Below are positions 1 through 8,303 of a stretch of 64,000 bases of DNA, one piece after another; the stretch's first letter is position 1; every line of letters begins with the position of its first letter. Made by a program: the position numbers and the translations under genes. Location of the stretch: assembly GCF_036195045.1 (NCBI RefSeq), contig NZ_CP108100.1, positions 7,812,001-7,876,000 on the forward strand. Reading direction: 5' to 3'. Source of the DNA: Streptomyces sp. NBC_00236. GTDB lineage: Bacteria; Actinomycetota; Actinomycetes; Streptomycetales; Streptomycetaceae. The notes under the pieces are model-generated. The model was not told the origin of the DNA. It saw nothing but the letters and a program-made list of their open reading frames with translations, and did not search any database.

Positions 1-39
1 GATACCGGATCACGGTGCCGCAGCGGCGCTGAGGTGGGA

Positions 40-82
40 CGACTGCTGCCGGGAGGCGGTGTCCGTCCCCCGGCAGCAGTCG
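40..82. terminator. Hairpin terminator 3' of the sortase gene
   Basis: The arms CGACTGCTGCCGGG (40-53) and CCCGGCAGCAGTCG (69-82) pair perfectly over 14 bp around a 15-nt loop. It lies just past the minus-strand stop of the sortase gene and could also end a gene entering from the left. No U-tract follows, as is usual for Streptomyces terminators. Confidence 0.6.
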
Positions 83-138
83 CGAACAGGCCTCATCGGC
101 CGCAGCGGCCCAAGAGGCCTCCGCCGGCCTCATCGGCC

Positions 139-798
139 TCAGCGGGTTTCGACCAGGCGGGCGAAGGCCACCACGTTGCCGTCGTAACCGTTCGCCTTCG
201 TGTATCCGCCGCCGCAGGTGATGACCCGCAGTTCCGCCTGTCCCGTGTCGCCGTACACCCGGGCGCCGGGGAAGTCGTTCTTGGAGAACACCTCGACTCC
301 GTAGACCTCGAACACGGCGATACGGTCGTCACTGCGGGCGACCTCGACGCGGTTGCCCTTCTTCAGCGAGCCGAGTCCGTAGAACACGGCGGGGCCAGCC
401 TGGTTGTCGACGTGACCGACGATGACGGAGGTGCCGAGCTGCCCCGGCGCGATGCCGTTCTGGTACCAGCCGGCCAGGTTGGGGTCCTGCGGGGGCGGTG
501 TCTCGATCCAGCCGTTCGCGTCGAGGTTCACGTCGACCACCGGTGCGTCGACCCCGATCGAGGGGATGGCCACGCGTGCGACGGGCGCGTACGCCAGCGG
601 CTTCACGGCCGGGCCGGCCACCGGGGTCCCCGGGGCGATCTTCTGGTGGCCCACCGATGTGGCGGCGACCGGCTGCGGCGGACCGGGTGAGAGGTCCGCT
701 CCGTTCCGCATCAACGCGAGACCGGTGAGCATCGCCAGTGCGAGTGCGCCCCACGGCGAGTGTCTGATCCGTTCTGGGCGCCAGTTGTCCCGGCCCAT
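139..798 (-). CDS. Class F sortase, membrane-anchored transpeptidase
   Basis: A 219-residue cysteine transpeptidase expected to act outside the membrane, cutting a C-terminal sorting signal and attaching the protein to the cell wall. A signal anchor lies at residues 16-30. The sortase core carries His129 in VGHVDN, Cys195 in VITCGGG and Arg214 in FARLV, the expected catalytic triad. The short size, single N-terminal anchor and lack of a C-terminal helix fit the actinobacterial class F group. The ATG at 798 follows AAGGGAGAACC, a good ribosome site. Two genes to the right encode paralogous secreted proteins with matching hydrophobic, Arg-rich C-termini and are the obvious candidate substrates. 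The family call is firm; the substrate is inferred. Confidence 0.92.
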   Translation of the reverse strand: MGRDNWRPERIRHSPWGALALAMLTGLALMRNGADLSPGPPQPVAATSVGHQKIAPGTPVAGPAVKPLAYAPVARVAIPSIGVDAPVVDVNLDANGWIETPPPQDPNLAGWYQNGIAPGQLGTSVIVGHVDNQAGPAVFYGLGSLKKGNRVEVARSDDRIAVFEVYGVEVFSKNDFPGARVYGDTGQAELRVITCGGGYTKANGYDGNVVAFARLVETR

Positions 799-1111
799 GG
801 TTCTCCCTTCGTCGCGACGAGGGGAACGCTAGGCGCGGGTCGGCCGGGCGGCATTCAGGGAGGCGCGAACGGGTGGCGGCGACCCGGCGGGCTGCTTATC
901 GGAGTAGCGGCCGGAGAAAACTTCTGACGGTCTGTGACCTGCGGGTCCATCAGGTTCACGGGTGTTCGCCCGGTGTGTCGGATCACCGGGGTGGAGCAGT
1001 CCCGAAATGCGGTGGATCAAGGATCTGGTGAGGGTTCGTCATGGGAGGCGTTCTCGTCGAACCATCCCGGTGCACAGAGCTCCGGGGCGCTTCCCGCTGG
1101 AGGTTCGAACG
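799..1111. other. 313-bp spacer between divergent sortase and surface-protein genes
   Basis: No convincing gene here. It should carry the promoters of both divergent neighbours. The plus-strand frame stays open upstream of 1112, but that stretch has no coding character and the ribosome site supports 1112 as the start. Confidence 0.5.
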
Positions 1112-1771
1112 ATGCGTGCTACACGCGCTCTCGTTGTCGCCGCGACCGCCGTCGCCGCCCTCGGGCTCGGTGCCCCGATGGCCGCAGCCGGTGGAGACGT
1201 CGGGAACGGCCAGAACAACGGCAACAGCCAGAACGACTGGAACGACCCGGGCGACTGGGACAACGGAGACGGCAACGGCAACGGAGGCAACGGAGGCAAC
1301 GGCGGAAACGGCGGAAACGGCGGGAACGGCGGGAACGGCGGGAACGGCGGGAACGGCGGGAACGGCCGCAACAACGGTCCGAACAACGTGACCGTCGACC
1401 CCGAGCGCGTCCACCAGGGCGCGGCCATGCAGGTCAGCGCCGAGGGCTGCGGCCGTGGCGGCAGCGTCTCGTCCAACGCGTTCCGCACCACGAGGCTTTC
1501 GGCGGGCCGGGTCGGCCACGCCCGGGTCCGGATCTTCAACGACGCGACGCCCGGCTCCTACAACCTGACGGTGCGCTGCGACGGCACCGACCGGACGGCC
1601 GGACACCGCTTCACCGTGCTCAACAGCCGTGGCGCGCAGGGCGGCTTCGGCGGCTCGATGGCCGCGAGCCCGGCGGAGATGGGCGTCGGAGCGGGCCTGG
1701 CCGCCTCGGCGGCCCTCGGCGGAGGCATGTACTTCATGCGCCGCCGGAGGACGGGCAATGGGGCGATCTGA
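1112..1771 (+). CDS. Secreted Gly/Asn-repeat surface protein, candidate sortase substrate
   Basis: 219 residues. The start is set by GGAGG eight bases upstream. A signal peptide (1-26) is followed by a Gly-Gly-Asn repeat (about 54-86) built from 9-bp DNA repeats. A folded domain of about 80 residues follows, with two cysteines (113, 156), then the motif QGGFGGS (176-182), a hydrophobic segment (190-208) and the tail RRRR. Domain and tail match the convergent neighbour at 1864-2418, including Cys spacing (43 versus 42 residues). The layout is that of a wall-sorting signal, but no LPxTG or LAxTG is present. Role unknown; a surface location is likely, and linkage by the adjacent class F sortase is inferred. 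Confidence 0.85.
   Translation: MRATRALVVAATAVAALGLGAPMAAAGGDVGNGQNNGNSQNDWNDPGDWDNGDGNGNGGNGGNGGNGGNGGNGGNGGNGGNGGNGRNNGPNNVTVDPERVHQGAAMQVSAEGCGRGGSVSSNAFRTTRLSAGRVGHARVRIFNDATPGSYNLTVRCDGTDRTAGHRFTVLNSRGAQGGFGGSMAASPAEMGVGAGLAASAALGGGMYFMRRRRTGNGAI
1268..1369 (+). repeat. 9-bp tandem repeats encoding Gly-Gly-Asn
   Basis: About eleven in-frame copies of a 9-bp unit close to GGCGGGAAC, with variants GGAGGCAAC and GGCGGAAAC. The later copies are nearly identical, so copy number may vary between strains while the frame is kept. Confidence 0.8.
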
Positions 1772-1803
1772 CCGTAAGGACGCACCCACCGGCCCGATAA
1801 CCG

Positions 1804-1842
1804 AAGTCGCCCCGAGTCCTCCAAGAGGACCCGGGGCGACTT
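1804..1842. terminator. Bidirectional terminator between convergent surface-protein genes
   Basis: Near-perfect inverted repeat: AAGTCGCCCCGAGTCCTC pairs with GAGGACCCGGGGCGACTT around a 3-nt loop, with one mismatch. TTTCG follows on the plus strand. It sits between the stops at 1771 and 1864. Confidence 0.85.
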
Positions 1843-1863
1843 TCGTTCCGCCGGCGGTGCCGG

Positions 1864-2418
1864 TCAGTGCGAGCGGCTCTCCTTGCGCCGCCGCACCACG
1901 AAGACGGTGCCGGTGGCGGCGGCCACGGCCAGCGCGGTGCCGGCCACGATCTCGCCGGTGTCCATGCTGTCGATGCTGCCGCCGAGACCGCCCTGCACAC
2001 CGGCCGGGGAGGCGGTGGACACCGCGGAGCTCGTCGAGCTCGTGGTGGGTGTGCTGGTGGCGGCGCTGATGGTGAGGTTCACCTTGGCCGTGGAGACCGG
2101 CGAGGTGTTGCAGGTGAACGTCACCTCATAGGCGGCGCCCGGCTTGGCGTCCGAGTCGACTGTCGCCCGCCCGGTGCCGCCCTGGGGGATGGTGACGGTG
2201 TCGAACACCCCCGAGGACGCCGTGGCCGTGGTGGAGCAGCCCCTGGCCGCCAGGGTGACCTGGCCGCCGGGCGCGATCACCGAAGGCGTGACGGTGTACC
2301 CGCTCCCGCTGTTGGACGGTCCGCCCGTGGTAGCGGCATACGCGGTCACGGCCGGGGCGGTCAGGGCGAGTGCTGCGGCGCCGAGCAGAGCGACGGGGGT
2401 GACACGTATTGCGCGCAT
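1864..2418 (-). CDS. Secreted surface protein, second candidate sortase substrate
   Basis: 184 residues. The start at 2418 follows GGAGGATTCACC; an upstream in-frame ATG at 2466 would put residues ahead of the signal peptide. A signal peptide (1-29) precedes a domain of about 80 residues (41-118) with cysteines 61 and 103, homologous to the 1112-1771 product. A Ser/Thr-rich linker (119-137) leads to GVQGGLGGS (140-148), a hydrophobic segment (156-175) and the tail RRRKESRSH. The linker replaces the Gly-Asn repeat of the paralogue. The shared QGG[FL]GGS motif ahead of the membrane segment is the most striking feature. Probably a wall- or membrane-anchored surface protein; function unknown. Confidence 0.85.
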   Translation of the reverse strand: MRAIRVTPVALLGAAALALTAPAVTAYAATTGGPSNSGSGYTVTPSVIAPGGQVTLAARGCSTTATASSGVFDTVTIPQGGTGRATVDSDAKPGAAYEVTFTCNTSPVSTAKVNLTISAATSTPTTSSTSSAVSTASPAGVQGGLGGSIDSMDTGEIVAGTALAVAAATGTVFVVRRRKESRSH

Positions 2419-2530
2419 GGTGAATCCTCCGGGTCCCCGAGGAGCAGCTGCGGAACGGATTTCCACAAAGCGTCAGAAATGCACCTCGATGCGGGCAACG
2501 CTAGAAGTGGTGCATTTCGCCCGCGATCGG

Positions 2531-2572
2531 GGTGCGCCGCTCGGGGCACCGCTGTCCCCCGAGCGGCGCACC
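2531..2572. terminator. Terminator of the DUF4239 gene
   Basis: Perfect 16-bp stem GGTGCGCCGCTCGGGG (2531-2546) with CCCCGAGCGGCGCACC (2557-2572) and a 10-nt loop, just past the minus-strand stop at 2591. Confidence 0.85.
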
Positions 2573-2590
2573 GCCCGGGGGAGAGGTCCG

Positions 2591-3358
2591 CTATCCGCCC
2601 GCCGCGCCGGGGAACAGATCAAGGAACGGTGCGGCGGTGGCCGAGATGCCCCGGCCGAAGGGGGAGTCGAAGTCCCAGATGAGGAAGAGGAGGAAGGCGA
2701 TCAGGACGCTGAAGAGACCGGCCAGCAGGAGTTCGCGGAACGTCCGGCGGATCTGCAGGGTGAAGATCAGCCCCACCGTCACCAGTGCCCCGGTGATCAG
2801 CCCGAACCAGACGACGCCCGGCATCGTGGCTCCCGCGCTCTGCCCCCGTGCGTTGCGGGCGTCGTCCGCTGCCGCGACCTGGTCGACCAGCGGCTGGTAG
2901 GCCTGCCCCTCGTGGTCCGTCTTCGGCCGGTAGTCCGTGACGTCGGCGCGTACCCGGTCCAGGAGCTCACCGCCCCGGTCGCCGAGGGTGCCGTGCTCGC
3001 TCATCGTCCGCCATTCGTCGTGCACGACGTAGCTGACGTAGGCGTCGACGTCCGCGCGGATCCGGTTGCGGACCTCGACCGGGTAGACGGACGAGCGTGC
3101 GCTGACCTCGTGCAGGGCCTGTGCCTCCTGGCGTACGTACTCCTGGGCGGCGCCGCGGCCCTCCCAGACGCCCGCGATGGCGAGGCCCAGCACGATGGCG
3201 TAGACCACCCCGATCATCATCGTCATGTACTCGATGACGTCAGGGGTCTCGGACGGGTCGTCGTCCTCGGGAAGGCGACGGTTGTTGAGTACGGCGATGG
3301 TCAGCACGACGGTGCTGGCCGCGGCCATGGCGAGGGTGAGAACCAGCCATTCCGACAT
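2591..3358 (-). CDS. DUF4239 integral membrane protein
   Basis: 255 residues, with membrane segments near residues 3-23, 45-64, 186-206 and 212-230. A charged loop of about 115 residues separates the two pairs. This is the layout of the DUF4239 (bestrophin-like) family, which has no established biochemical role. The ATG at 3358 follows a GGAGG site. Only 15 bp separate it from the end of the upstream polyproline gene on the same strand, so the two are probably one operon. Confidence 0.85.
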   Translation of the reverse strand: MSEWLVLTLAMAAASTVVLTIAVLNNRRLPEDDDPSETPDVIEYMTMMIGVVYAIVLGLAIAGVWEGRGAAQEYVRQEAQALHEVSARSSVYPVEVRNRIRADVDAYVSYVVHDEWRTMSEHGTLGDRGGELLDRVRADVTDYRPKTDHEGQAYQPLVDQVAAADDARNARGQSAGATMPGVVWFGLITGALVTVGLIFTLQIRRTFRELLLAGLFSVLIAFLLFLIWDFDSPFGRGISATAAPFLDLFPGAAGG

Positions 3359-3373
3359 GGGTGCCTCCGGAGG

Positions 3374-3928
3374 TCATCGGGAACGGGGCCGCAGTACGGC
3401 GACGGCGAACACTGCGGGGGCTGTGATCATCAAAGTGAGCGTGACCAGGGAGGTTTGGCGTTCCGGGGCCTTCCGTACGGGTCTGCGGTACGAGGGAAGC
3501 GCCACGGGCGCGGGTGGCGCCGGGCGTGCGGACGGTGTGGGGGACGGGGACGGAATGGGCGACGGGGACGGTGTGGGGGGCGGAGGCGGGGTGGGCGCAG
3601 GAGGCGGCTCGGGAGGGGGAGCGGGAACGGGCGGTGGCGGTGGCGGAGGCGGCGGAGGTGGCGGTGGCGGTGGAGGTGGCGGTGGCGGTGGAGGAGGTGG
3701 AGGCGGGGGCTTCGGTTTCGGAGACGGCGGGGGAGTGGGCTCCGGCACCGGCCCCGCGTAGCAGCTGCCGTCGCCGCTCTCGGCCACCGCCACACCGCCG
3801 TCACCGTCCCCGATGGAGGCGTACGCGCAGCTGTCGGCCAGCGCGGGCGTCGGGGCGGTCAGCAGCCAGGTGAGTGCGACGGCCGCGGTGAGTCGGCCGA
3901 TGAGTGATCCGTACACGAGGGGCAGCAT
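3374..3928 (-). CDS. Secreted polyproline surface protein
   Basis: 184 residues from the ATG at 3928, chosen because a signal peptide starts there (MLPLVYGSLIGRL, cleavage near ALADS). The frame is open further upstream but without coding character. After a short acidic region comes 27 consecutive prolines, then mixed Pro-Ser/Pro-Ala repeats, a basic stretch, a C-terminal membrane helix and the tail RPRSR. It resembles a wall-spanning stalk fixed in the membrane. It lacks the QGGxGGS motif of the nearby sortase candidates. Function unknown. Such proline runs stall ribosomes and normally need elongation factor P. Confidence 0.7.
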   Translation of the reverse strand: MLPLVYGSLIGRLTAAVALTWLLTAPTPALADSCAYASIGDGDGGVAVAESGDGSCYAGPVPEPTPPPSPKPKPPPPPPPPPPPPPPPPPPPPPPPPPPPVPAPPPEPPPAPTPPPPPTPSPSPIPSPSPTPSARPAPPAPVALPSYRRPVRKAPERQTSLVTLTLMITAPAVFAVAVLRPRSR

Positions 3929-4120
3929 GTGCCAGGCCGTGGCGGGGCACGCCGGACAGTCGCGGGATTCGCCTGATGGAGGGGACCTGGAGCACTCAGT
4001 GTTTGAGGCTCCGGAAGAATCTGCGTACGCATTGAACAAAGAACGGCCCGGCGCCCGTATCCACTGCCATGAACGGCGCGAACCCGCGCCGCAACTGGCG
4101 GAAGTACCACGGGAGTTGAC

Positions 4121-5080
4121 ATGAACACCTGGCGAAACGCCTCGCTCGCGGTGACCGCGGCGGCCTTGTTGGCGCTCACGACGGCGTGCGGTCAGGACAA
4201 GGGCGGCGAGTCTCCCGACGGGCAGAACGTGGGCAACGCGAGTCCGGCCGGGCAGGCTGCCGACAGCTACGGATCGGACAGCGGTTACGGTTCCGGCGCC
4301 ACGACGGAGACCGCGTCGGCGAAGCAGGCCGGTCAGCTCGCGGTGTGGGACAGCAGGAAGCTCGGCAAAGTCGTCACGGACAGCGAGGGATTCACGCTCT
4401 ACCGATTCGACAAGGACACTGCGAGCCCGCCCAAGTCGAATTGCGAAGGCGACTGTGCGAAAGCCTGGCCGCCGGTGCCGGCGGGCAATGTCACAGCGGC
4501 CGCCGGAACGGATGCCGCTACGGTCGGGAAGGTCACCCGCGCCGACGGTACGCAGCAACTCACACTGGCCGGCTGGCCGATGTACCGGTATGCCAAGGAC
4601 GCCCGCCCGGGCGACGCGCTGGGGCAGGGAGTGGGTGGAACCTGGTTCGCCGCGGCGCCGGACGGCAAGAAGGCGGCCGTGAACGCGGACGGTCCCTCGG
4701 GTGCGGAACCGGCCGGCCTTGCGGGACTCTCGGTGCGCAAGGATCCGAAACTCGGCGATATCGTCGTGGACAAGCGCGGCATGACGGTCTACCGGTTCAA
4801 GAAGGATGTTGCGTGGCCGATGAAGTCGGCCTGCACCGGCGCCTGTCTCTCGAAGTGGCCGGTTGTCGCGCCGGTCGGGAAGAATGAGGTGAAGGGCGTC
4901 ACCACGAAGGGTTTCGTCACCTTCGACCGGCCCGACGGACTCAAGCAGCAGGCCATCGACTGCTGGCCCATCTACACGTTCTCCGGGGACGTCAAACCGG
5001 GTGACACCAACGGCCAGGGGGTCGGGGGCACCTGGTACGCGGTCTCGCCCCAGGCCAAGTTGGTCGGCGCGCCGAAGTAG
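4121..5080 (+). CDS. SCO0930-family lipoprotein with two secreted-repeat domains
   Basis: 319 residues. A lipoprotein signal peptide ends in LTTAC (Cys23). A Gly/Ser linker leads to a tandem array of PF03640 'secreted repeat' units. Each has the pattern LVDSxGxTLYRFxKD, a CxGxCxxxWPP-like Cys pair (NCEGDCAKAWPPV; ACTGACLSKWPVV) and a closing GQGVGGTW(F/Y)A. The last unit also carries a WPIY segment. The product should sit on the outer face of the membrane. The biochemical role of these repeats is unsettled; the paired cysteines suggest redox or metal chemistry, which is inference. The ATG at 4121 was chosen for the signal peptide. The genes immediately downstream encode a methyltransferase and the RmdA-type protein, as in S. 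coelicolor from memory. Confidence 0.88.
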   Translation: MNTWRNASLAVTAAALLALTTACGQDKGGESPDGQNVGNASPAGQAADSYGSDSGYGSGATTETASAKQAGQLAVWDSRKLGKVVTDSEGFTLYRFDKDTASPPKSNCEGDCAKAWPPVPAGNVTAAAGTDAATVGKVTRADGTQQLTLAGWPMYRYAKDARPGDALGQGVGGTWFAAAPDGKKAAVNADGPSGAEPAGLAGLSVRKDPKLGDIVVDKRGMTVYRFKKDVAWPMKSACTGACLSKWPVVAPVGKNEVKGVTTKGFVTFDRPDGLKQQAIDCWPIYTFSGDVKPGDTNGQGVGGTWYAVSPQAKLVGAPK

Positions 5081-5281
5081 TTGCCGCGCGGTCTTCCGGT
5101 GCCGTCCCGTCGCCGAATGTCACTGGCAGCGACGGGACGGTTGCACATGCCACTGGTGTGTGACCAATAACGGACCGCTAATTTCCGTTTCCGCTCGCTC
5201 TCCTGGCGGTGGGTCAGTAGCCTCTGGTCAATACTGACCATGAACATGGCCGGATCCCCGAGGCGACTGTTGGAGACATCG

Positions 5282-6100
5282 ATGGAGCGTCCCGCCTGGG
5301 CACCGCGAGGCATTGACATTTCGGTGCCGAGCGTGTCCCGAATGTACGACTTCTATCTGGGCGGCTCGCACAATTTCGAGGTGGACCGGGAAGCGGCCCG
5401 CAAGGCCATGGAGTTCATGCCGGGACTTCCCAAGATCATGCAGGCGAACCGCGCCTTTATGCGGCGGGCCGTACGCTTCGCGCTGGACGAGGGCGTCACG
5501 CAGTTCCTGGACATCGGCTCCGGGATACCGACCTTCGGCAACGTGCACGAGGTCGCTCAGGCGCTCGACCCGCAGGCGAAAGTGGCCTACGTCGATCATG
5601 ATCCCGTCGCTGTTGCACACAGTCAGGCCGTACTCGAAGGCAACGACCGCGCGGTGATCGCCGCGGCCGACCTGCGTCGGCCGGAGGAGATCCGCGACCA
5701 CCCCGAGGTCTCCAAACTTCTCGACCTGGACCGCCCCGTGGCGCTGCTGCTCGTCGCCGTGCTCCACTTCATCGAGGACGCCGACGACCCGCACACGGCC
5801 GTCGCCGCGCTGCGCGACATCCTCGCCCCGGGAAGCCTGCTGGTCGTCACCCACGCCTCGTACGAGGGGGTTCCCGTGACGAGGGAGGAAGCCGGCGGTG
5901 CGGTGGGGGTGTACGAGGACATCCGCAACCCGCTGGTCATGCGCTCCCGCGATCAGGTCGGCCGGTTCTTCGACGGCTACGAGATGGTCGAGCCCGGACT
6001 GGTGCCGATGCCGCTCTGGCGTCCCGAGGCAGCCGGTGCGCAGGAGAACGAGGACCCGTACGCCTTCGCGGGCTTCGCCGGAGTGGGACGCAAGGCGTGA
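5282..6100 (+). CDS. PF04672-type SAM-dependent methyltransferase
   Basis: 272 residues of the Streptomyces-expanded PF04672 (DUF574) family. It carries SVSRMYDFYLGGSHNFEVDR near the N-terminus, the SAM-site motif FLDIGSGIPTFGNVHE, the acidic loop VAYVDHDPVAVAHS and the VLHFIEDADDP segment. Substrates of this family are largely unknown. I chose the ATG at 5282 because GGAGACATCG precedes it; an alternative ATG at 5240 has no ribosome site. The stop overlaps the GTG of the next gene (GTGA), so the two are translationally coupled. A paralogue lies at 54652. Confidence 0.85.
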   Translation: MERPAWAPRGIDISVPSVSRMYDFYLGGSHNFEVDREAARKAMEFMPGLPKIMQANRAFMRRAVRFALDEGVTQFLDIGSGIPTFGNVHEVAQALDPQAKVAYVDHDPVAVAHSQAVLEGNDRAVIAAADLRRPEEIRDHPEVSKLLDLDRPVALLLVAVLHFIEDADDPHTAVAALRDILAPGSLLVVTHASYEGVPVTREEAGGAVGVYEDIRNPLVMRSRDQVGRFFDGYEMVEPGLVPMPLWRPEAAGAQENEDPYAFAGFAGVGRKA

Positions 6101-8271
6101 GCATTCCCGCCCAGGCGTCCGGAGCCCCGGACGCGGAGCCCGACGGCCCCGAGGACCGGCTCCGGAGATTCGCCACGATCTGGAGCCGGGCGATCTTCCC
6201 GTCGACGGCCACCTCCATGACCCGGCCGGAGTTCGAGCAGCATCTGCTCCCGCTGGCCCGCTCGCTCAGCGACACGCTGCACGCCCGCCCGTTCGACCCG
6301 GCACCCGCAACCGCGGTGGGCACGGCCCTCGTCGCGGCGCACTGCACGGATCCGGACGCGCTCAGCTCCACGCTCGGCGTCGTCGACTCTTACCTGGTGC
6401 TCTACTGCGGCAGCAACGGACCGGTCGCGCTCTCGACCGAGGACAGCCGGTCCCGCAGCGCGCGGATCCAGCACGCGGTCGCCGGCGGCTTCTCCCAGGC
6501 ACTGCGCGAGCGGACCCTCGCCGAGCAGGAGGCCATCGCCCGCTCGGCGCTCGCCGCACGCTCCCACGCCGAACAGGCGCTGCACGCGACGGAGGCGCGC
6601 TTCAGGGCCGTCTTCAAGGACGCGGCCATCGGCATCGGTATCGCCGATCTGGACGGCAACCTGCTGGAGATCAACGACACCCTCACCCGGATGTTCGGCG
6701 GCCTCGAGAACCACGTCCTGAGCCACCGGCTCAACGAGTGGGTCCATCCGGAGGACACCCCGCAGGTCTGGAAGTACTACAACGAGCTGGTCCGTGGTGA
6801 ACGCGAGCACTACCGGGTCGAGAAGCCGTACTACCGCAACGACGGCACCGTCCTGTGGACCAATCTCACGGTGTCGCTGCTCCGTGACTCCGAGGGCCGG
6901 CCCGAGTACCAGCTGGCCCTGATGGAGGACACCACCGAGCGCCGGCTGCTCAATCTGCGGCTGCGGTACGAGGCCACGCACGACGCGCTCACCAGTCTGC
7001 CGAACCGGACGCTCTTCCTGGAACGGCTGGAGAAGGCGCTCTCGGCGGGCGACGGGAGCCGGTTCGGCCTCTGCTACCTGGACCTGGACGGCTTCAAGGC
7101 GATCAACGACAGCCTGGGCCACGCTTCGGGCGACCGGCTGCTGGTCGAGGTCGCGGACCGGCTGCAGAGCTGCGCGACCGCACCCGGGGAGATGGTGGCG
7201 CGGCTCGGCGGCGACGAGTTCGTGGCCCTGACCACCGGACCGGACACCGCGGCGGAGGTCGACGAGCTCGCGTGCCGGCTCCTCGGCGTACTTGCCGCGC
7301 CGGTACGCCTCGACGGGCGCGAGCTGACCGTCCGCGGGTCCATCGGGGTCGTCGAGGGGCCCGCCGGCGAGCGGAGCGCCGCGGAGGTGCTGCGCAGCGC
7401 CGACATCACGATGTACCGGGCCAAGTCCGCGGGCGGCAACCGCTTCGAGCTCGCCGACGCGGAGGCGGACGCCCGCGCGATCACCCGGCACGGCCTGACC
7501 ACGGCGCTGCCGGCCGCACTGGAGCGCGGCGAGTTCTTCATCGAGTACCAGCCGCTGGTGCACCTGGACGACGGTTCGGTGCACGGCGCGGAGGCTCTGG
7601 TGCGCTGGTGCCACCCGCAGCACGGGGTGCTGGGGCCCGACCGGTTCATCGCACTCGCGGAGCACACCGGGCTGATCGTGCCGCTCGGCCGCTGGGTGCT
7701 GGAGGAGTCGGTGCGGCAGGCCAACTTCTGGCAGGAGCGGCACACCGACGGCGGTCCGCTGCGGATCAACGTCAACCTCTCACCGGCCCAGCTGCACCAC
7801 CCGGGGCTGGTCGCGGAGACCGTCGACGTCCTGGAGCGTTCCGGGCTCGAAACGGGAGCGCTGTGCCTGGAGGTCACCGAGTCGGCCCTCATCGGGGCGG
7901 ACGAGGACCTGCTGAAGCCGCTGCGGCAACTGGCGGAAATGGGCGTCGACATAGCGCTCGACGACTTCGGCACCGGGTACTCCAACCTGGCGAACCTGCG
8001 GCGGCTGCCGGTGAGCGTGCTGAAACTGGACCGGTCCTTCACCCAGGGGATGCAGCACCATCCGGCCGACCCCGTCGACCTGAAGATCGTCGAGGGGATC
8101 GTGTCGCTCGCGCACAGCCTCGACCTGGCCGTGACGGTGGAGGGCGTGGAGACGAGGGCGCAGGCGGATCAGCTGCGGCAGCTGGGCTGCGACACCGCCC
8201 AGGGCTGGTACTACGCGCGCCCCGGCGCACCGGACCGGATCCACTCCCTGCTGCTGGCCGACGCGGTGTGA
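6097..8271 (+). CDS. rmdA: PAS-GGDEF-EAL cyclic-di-GMP enzyme, RmdA-like
   Basis: 724 residues. An N-terminal region (1-150) precedes a PAS/PAC domain (about 165-285), a GGDEF domain with intact GGDEF at about 371-375 and an EAL domain with GAEALVRW near 499 and DDFGTGYSNL. Both catalytic motifs are kept, so synthesis and hydrolysis of c-di-GMP are both possible. The S. coelicolor protein of this layout, RmdA (SCO0928), acts as a phosphodiesterase and affects development. Orthology rests on domain order plus the neighbouring SCO0930-type lipoprotein and sdh genes. The GTG start overlaps the methyltransferase stop by four bases. It should control morphology and sporulation timing through the c-di-GMP pool. 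Confidence 0.88.
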   Translation: MSIPAQASGAPDAEPDGPEDRLRRFATIWSRAIFPSTATSMTRPEFEQHLLPLARSLSDTLHARPFDPAPATAVGTALVAAHCTDPDALSSTLGVVDSYLVLYCGSNGPVALSTEDSRSRSARIQHAVAGGFSQALRERTLAEQEAIARSALAARSHAEQALHATEARFRAVFKDAAIGIGIADLDGNLLEINDTLTRMFGGLENHVLSHRLNEWVHPEDTPQVWKYYNELVRGEREHYRVEKPYYRNDGTVLWTNLTVSLLRDSEGRPEYQLALMEDTTERRLLNLRLRYEATHDALTSLPNRTLFLERLEKALSAGDGSRFGLCYLDLDGFKAINDSLGHASGDRLLVEVADRLQSCATAPGEMVARLGGDEFVALTTGPDTAAEVDELACRLLGVLAAPVRLDGRELTVRGSIGVVEGPAGERSAAEVLRSADITMYRAKSAGGNRFELADAEADARAITRHGLTTALPAALERGEFFIEYQPLVHLDDGSVHGAEALVRWCHPQHGVLGPDRFIALAEHTGLIVPLGRWVLEESVRQANFWQERHTDGGPLRINVNLSPAQLHHPGLVAETVDVLERSGLETGALCLEVTESALIGADEDLLKPLRQLAEMGVDIALDDFGTGYSNLANLRRLPVSVLKLDRSFTQGMQHHPADPVDLKIVEGIVSLAHSLDLAVTVEGVETRAQADQLRQLGCDTAQGWYYARPGAPDRIHSLLLADAV

Positions 8272-8303
8272 GTCCGGCGGACGCCGTGCCCCCGAGTCCG
8301 TCG

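Noticed and set aside
2144..3907. 587-residue plus-strand open frame
   Set aside because: Antisense to DUF4239 and polyproline genes. The Gly/Arg run is the reverse of the Pro codons.
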